DNA of 8,458 bases, from the NCBI GenBank assembly GCA_003449615.1, contig DMHA01000325.1, positions 1,762 through 10,219 on the forward strand, written 5' to 3'. Positions within the stretch are counted from its first letter, which is position 1, and each line of letters starts with the position of its first letter. Under the pieces are notes generated by a model that saw only the letters and a list, made by a program, of their open reading frames with translations, had not been told where the DNA came from and made no database searches. The stretch is from Flavobacterium sp. GTDB taxonomy: Bacteria; Bacteroidota; Bacteroidia; Flavobacteriales; Flavobacteriaceae. The translations under genes were made by a program, and so were the position numbers. This document shows positions 8,151 to 8,458 of the stretch, piece after piece.

Positions 8151-8182
8151 AAATCTGCCAAAGTTATTGCTTTGGCAGATTT
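8151..8182 (+). terminator. Perfect 13-bp inverted repeat: partial terminator, attenuator or mRNA-stabilising hairpin
   Basis: AAATCTGCCAAAG (8151-8163) and CTTTGGCAGATTT (8170-8182) are exact reverse complements around the 6-base loop TTATTG. The stem begins 9 bases after the LamG gene stop and ends 15 bases before the ATG of the next gene. Only three T residues close the stem and AACTAAG follows, so the U tract is poor for a full rho-independent terminator. A partial terminator that lowers expression of the enzyme gene, or a 3' stabiliser of the susCD-LamG message, fits better. Confidence 0.6.
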
Positions 8183-8197
8183 AACTAAGAAATTGAC

Positions 8198-8458
8198 ATG
8201 ACGGTAATTAAATTGTATTCTTTTCTTTTTTTGTTTTCTATTTTAGGTTGTAGCAACGTTGCAAAACCTGCGCCTGCTCCAGCGCCAGTATCTCGGCCAA
8301 TTATTCCAGCACTTACCGATGAAGAAGCATTAAATCAAGTTCAAAAAGATGCAATAAAATATTTTTGGGATTTTGCCGAAACCAATTCAAAATTAGCGAG
8401 AGAACGTTATCTTACAGATAATCCTAGTTTTGAAGCCAATATTGTGGCTACAGGAGGG
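8198..8458 (+). CDS. Glucoamylase-like (GH144-type) lipoprotein glycoside hydrolase, 5' end only
   Basis: The frame runs from ATG 8198 to the window edge, giving 87 residues without a stop. An in-frame TAA at 8186-8188 and the well-formed signal peptide support this start. The hydrophobic segment LYSFLFLFSILGC ends in a lipobox with acylated Cys18. A Pro/Ala-rich tether follows (KPAPAPAPVSRPIIPA), then the start of a catalytic domain: EEALNQVQKDAIKYFWDFAE (42-61), LARER (66-70) and VATGG (83-87). The YFWDFA...LARER...TGG pattern is what I know from the glucoamylase-like family (Pfam glycoamylase, CAZy GH144), whose characterised members are endo-beta-1,2-glucanases. Catalytic residues lie beyond the window. 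There is no acidic run after the Cys, so the enzyme may face the periplasm. The substrate is inferred; the family call rests on about 45 residues recalled without a search. Confidence 0.75.
   Translation, partial: MTVIKLYSFLFLFSILGCSNVAKPAPAPAPVSRPIIPALTDEEALNQVQKDAIKYFWDFAETNSKLARERYLTDNPSFEANIVATGG

Overview
The window looks like part of a polysaccharide utilization locus (PUL) from a low-GC member of the Bacteroidota, most likely a Flavobacterium or close relative. Support comes from the strongly AT-rich, A/T-ending codon use, the adjacent SusC/SusD pair, the lack of clear Shine-Dalgarno sites, a promoter-like motif of the Bacteroidota type (TTG, then TAnnTTTG), and a SusD-like lipoprotein that begins Cys-Ser-Asp-Asp-Asp-Phe, the acidic surface-export signature of this phylum. 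All genes are on the + strand.

Layout. Bases 1-2523 hold the 3' part of a membrane-tethered sensor/regulator: a periplasmic propeller with a Y_Y_Y-type domain, one membrane helix, a coiled coil and a LuxR-type helix-turn-helix. Its start lies before the window. Bases 2524-2764 are a 241-bp intergenic region with a predicted promoter, a perfect 10-bp palindrome in the promoter spacer, a 7-bp direct repeat at 11-bp spacing and a dyad in the predicted leader. A tight cluster follows: a SusC-like TonB-dependent transporter (2765-5764), a SusD-like glycan-binding lipoprotein (5777-7261, 12-bp gap) and a LamG/concanavalin-fold lipoprotein (7284-8141, 22-bp gap). After a perfect 13-bp inverted repeat (8151-8182) comes the 5' end of a lipoprotein glucoamylase-like enzyme of GH144 type (8198 to the window edge).

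How they may work together (inference). The regulator would sense an oligosaccharide in the periplasm and activate the promoter upstream of susC. The SusD-like protein and probably the LamG lipoprotein would bind the glycan at the cell surface, and SusC would import it with TonB energy. The GH144-like enzyme would cut it. GH144 is known for endo-beta-1,2-glucanases, so a beta-1,2-glucan is the best substrate guess, but only 87 residues of the enzyme are visible and the rest of the locus is outside the window.

The individual protein families are all well known. The points most worth a second look are the apparent export-signal difference among the three lipoproteins, the strong hairpin between the binding-protein genes and the enzyme gene, and the symmetric elements around the susC promoter. 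I saw no mobile element, CRISPR array, tRNA or rRNA.
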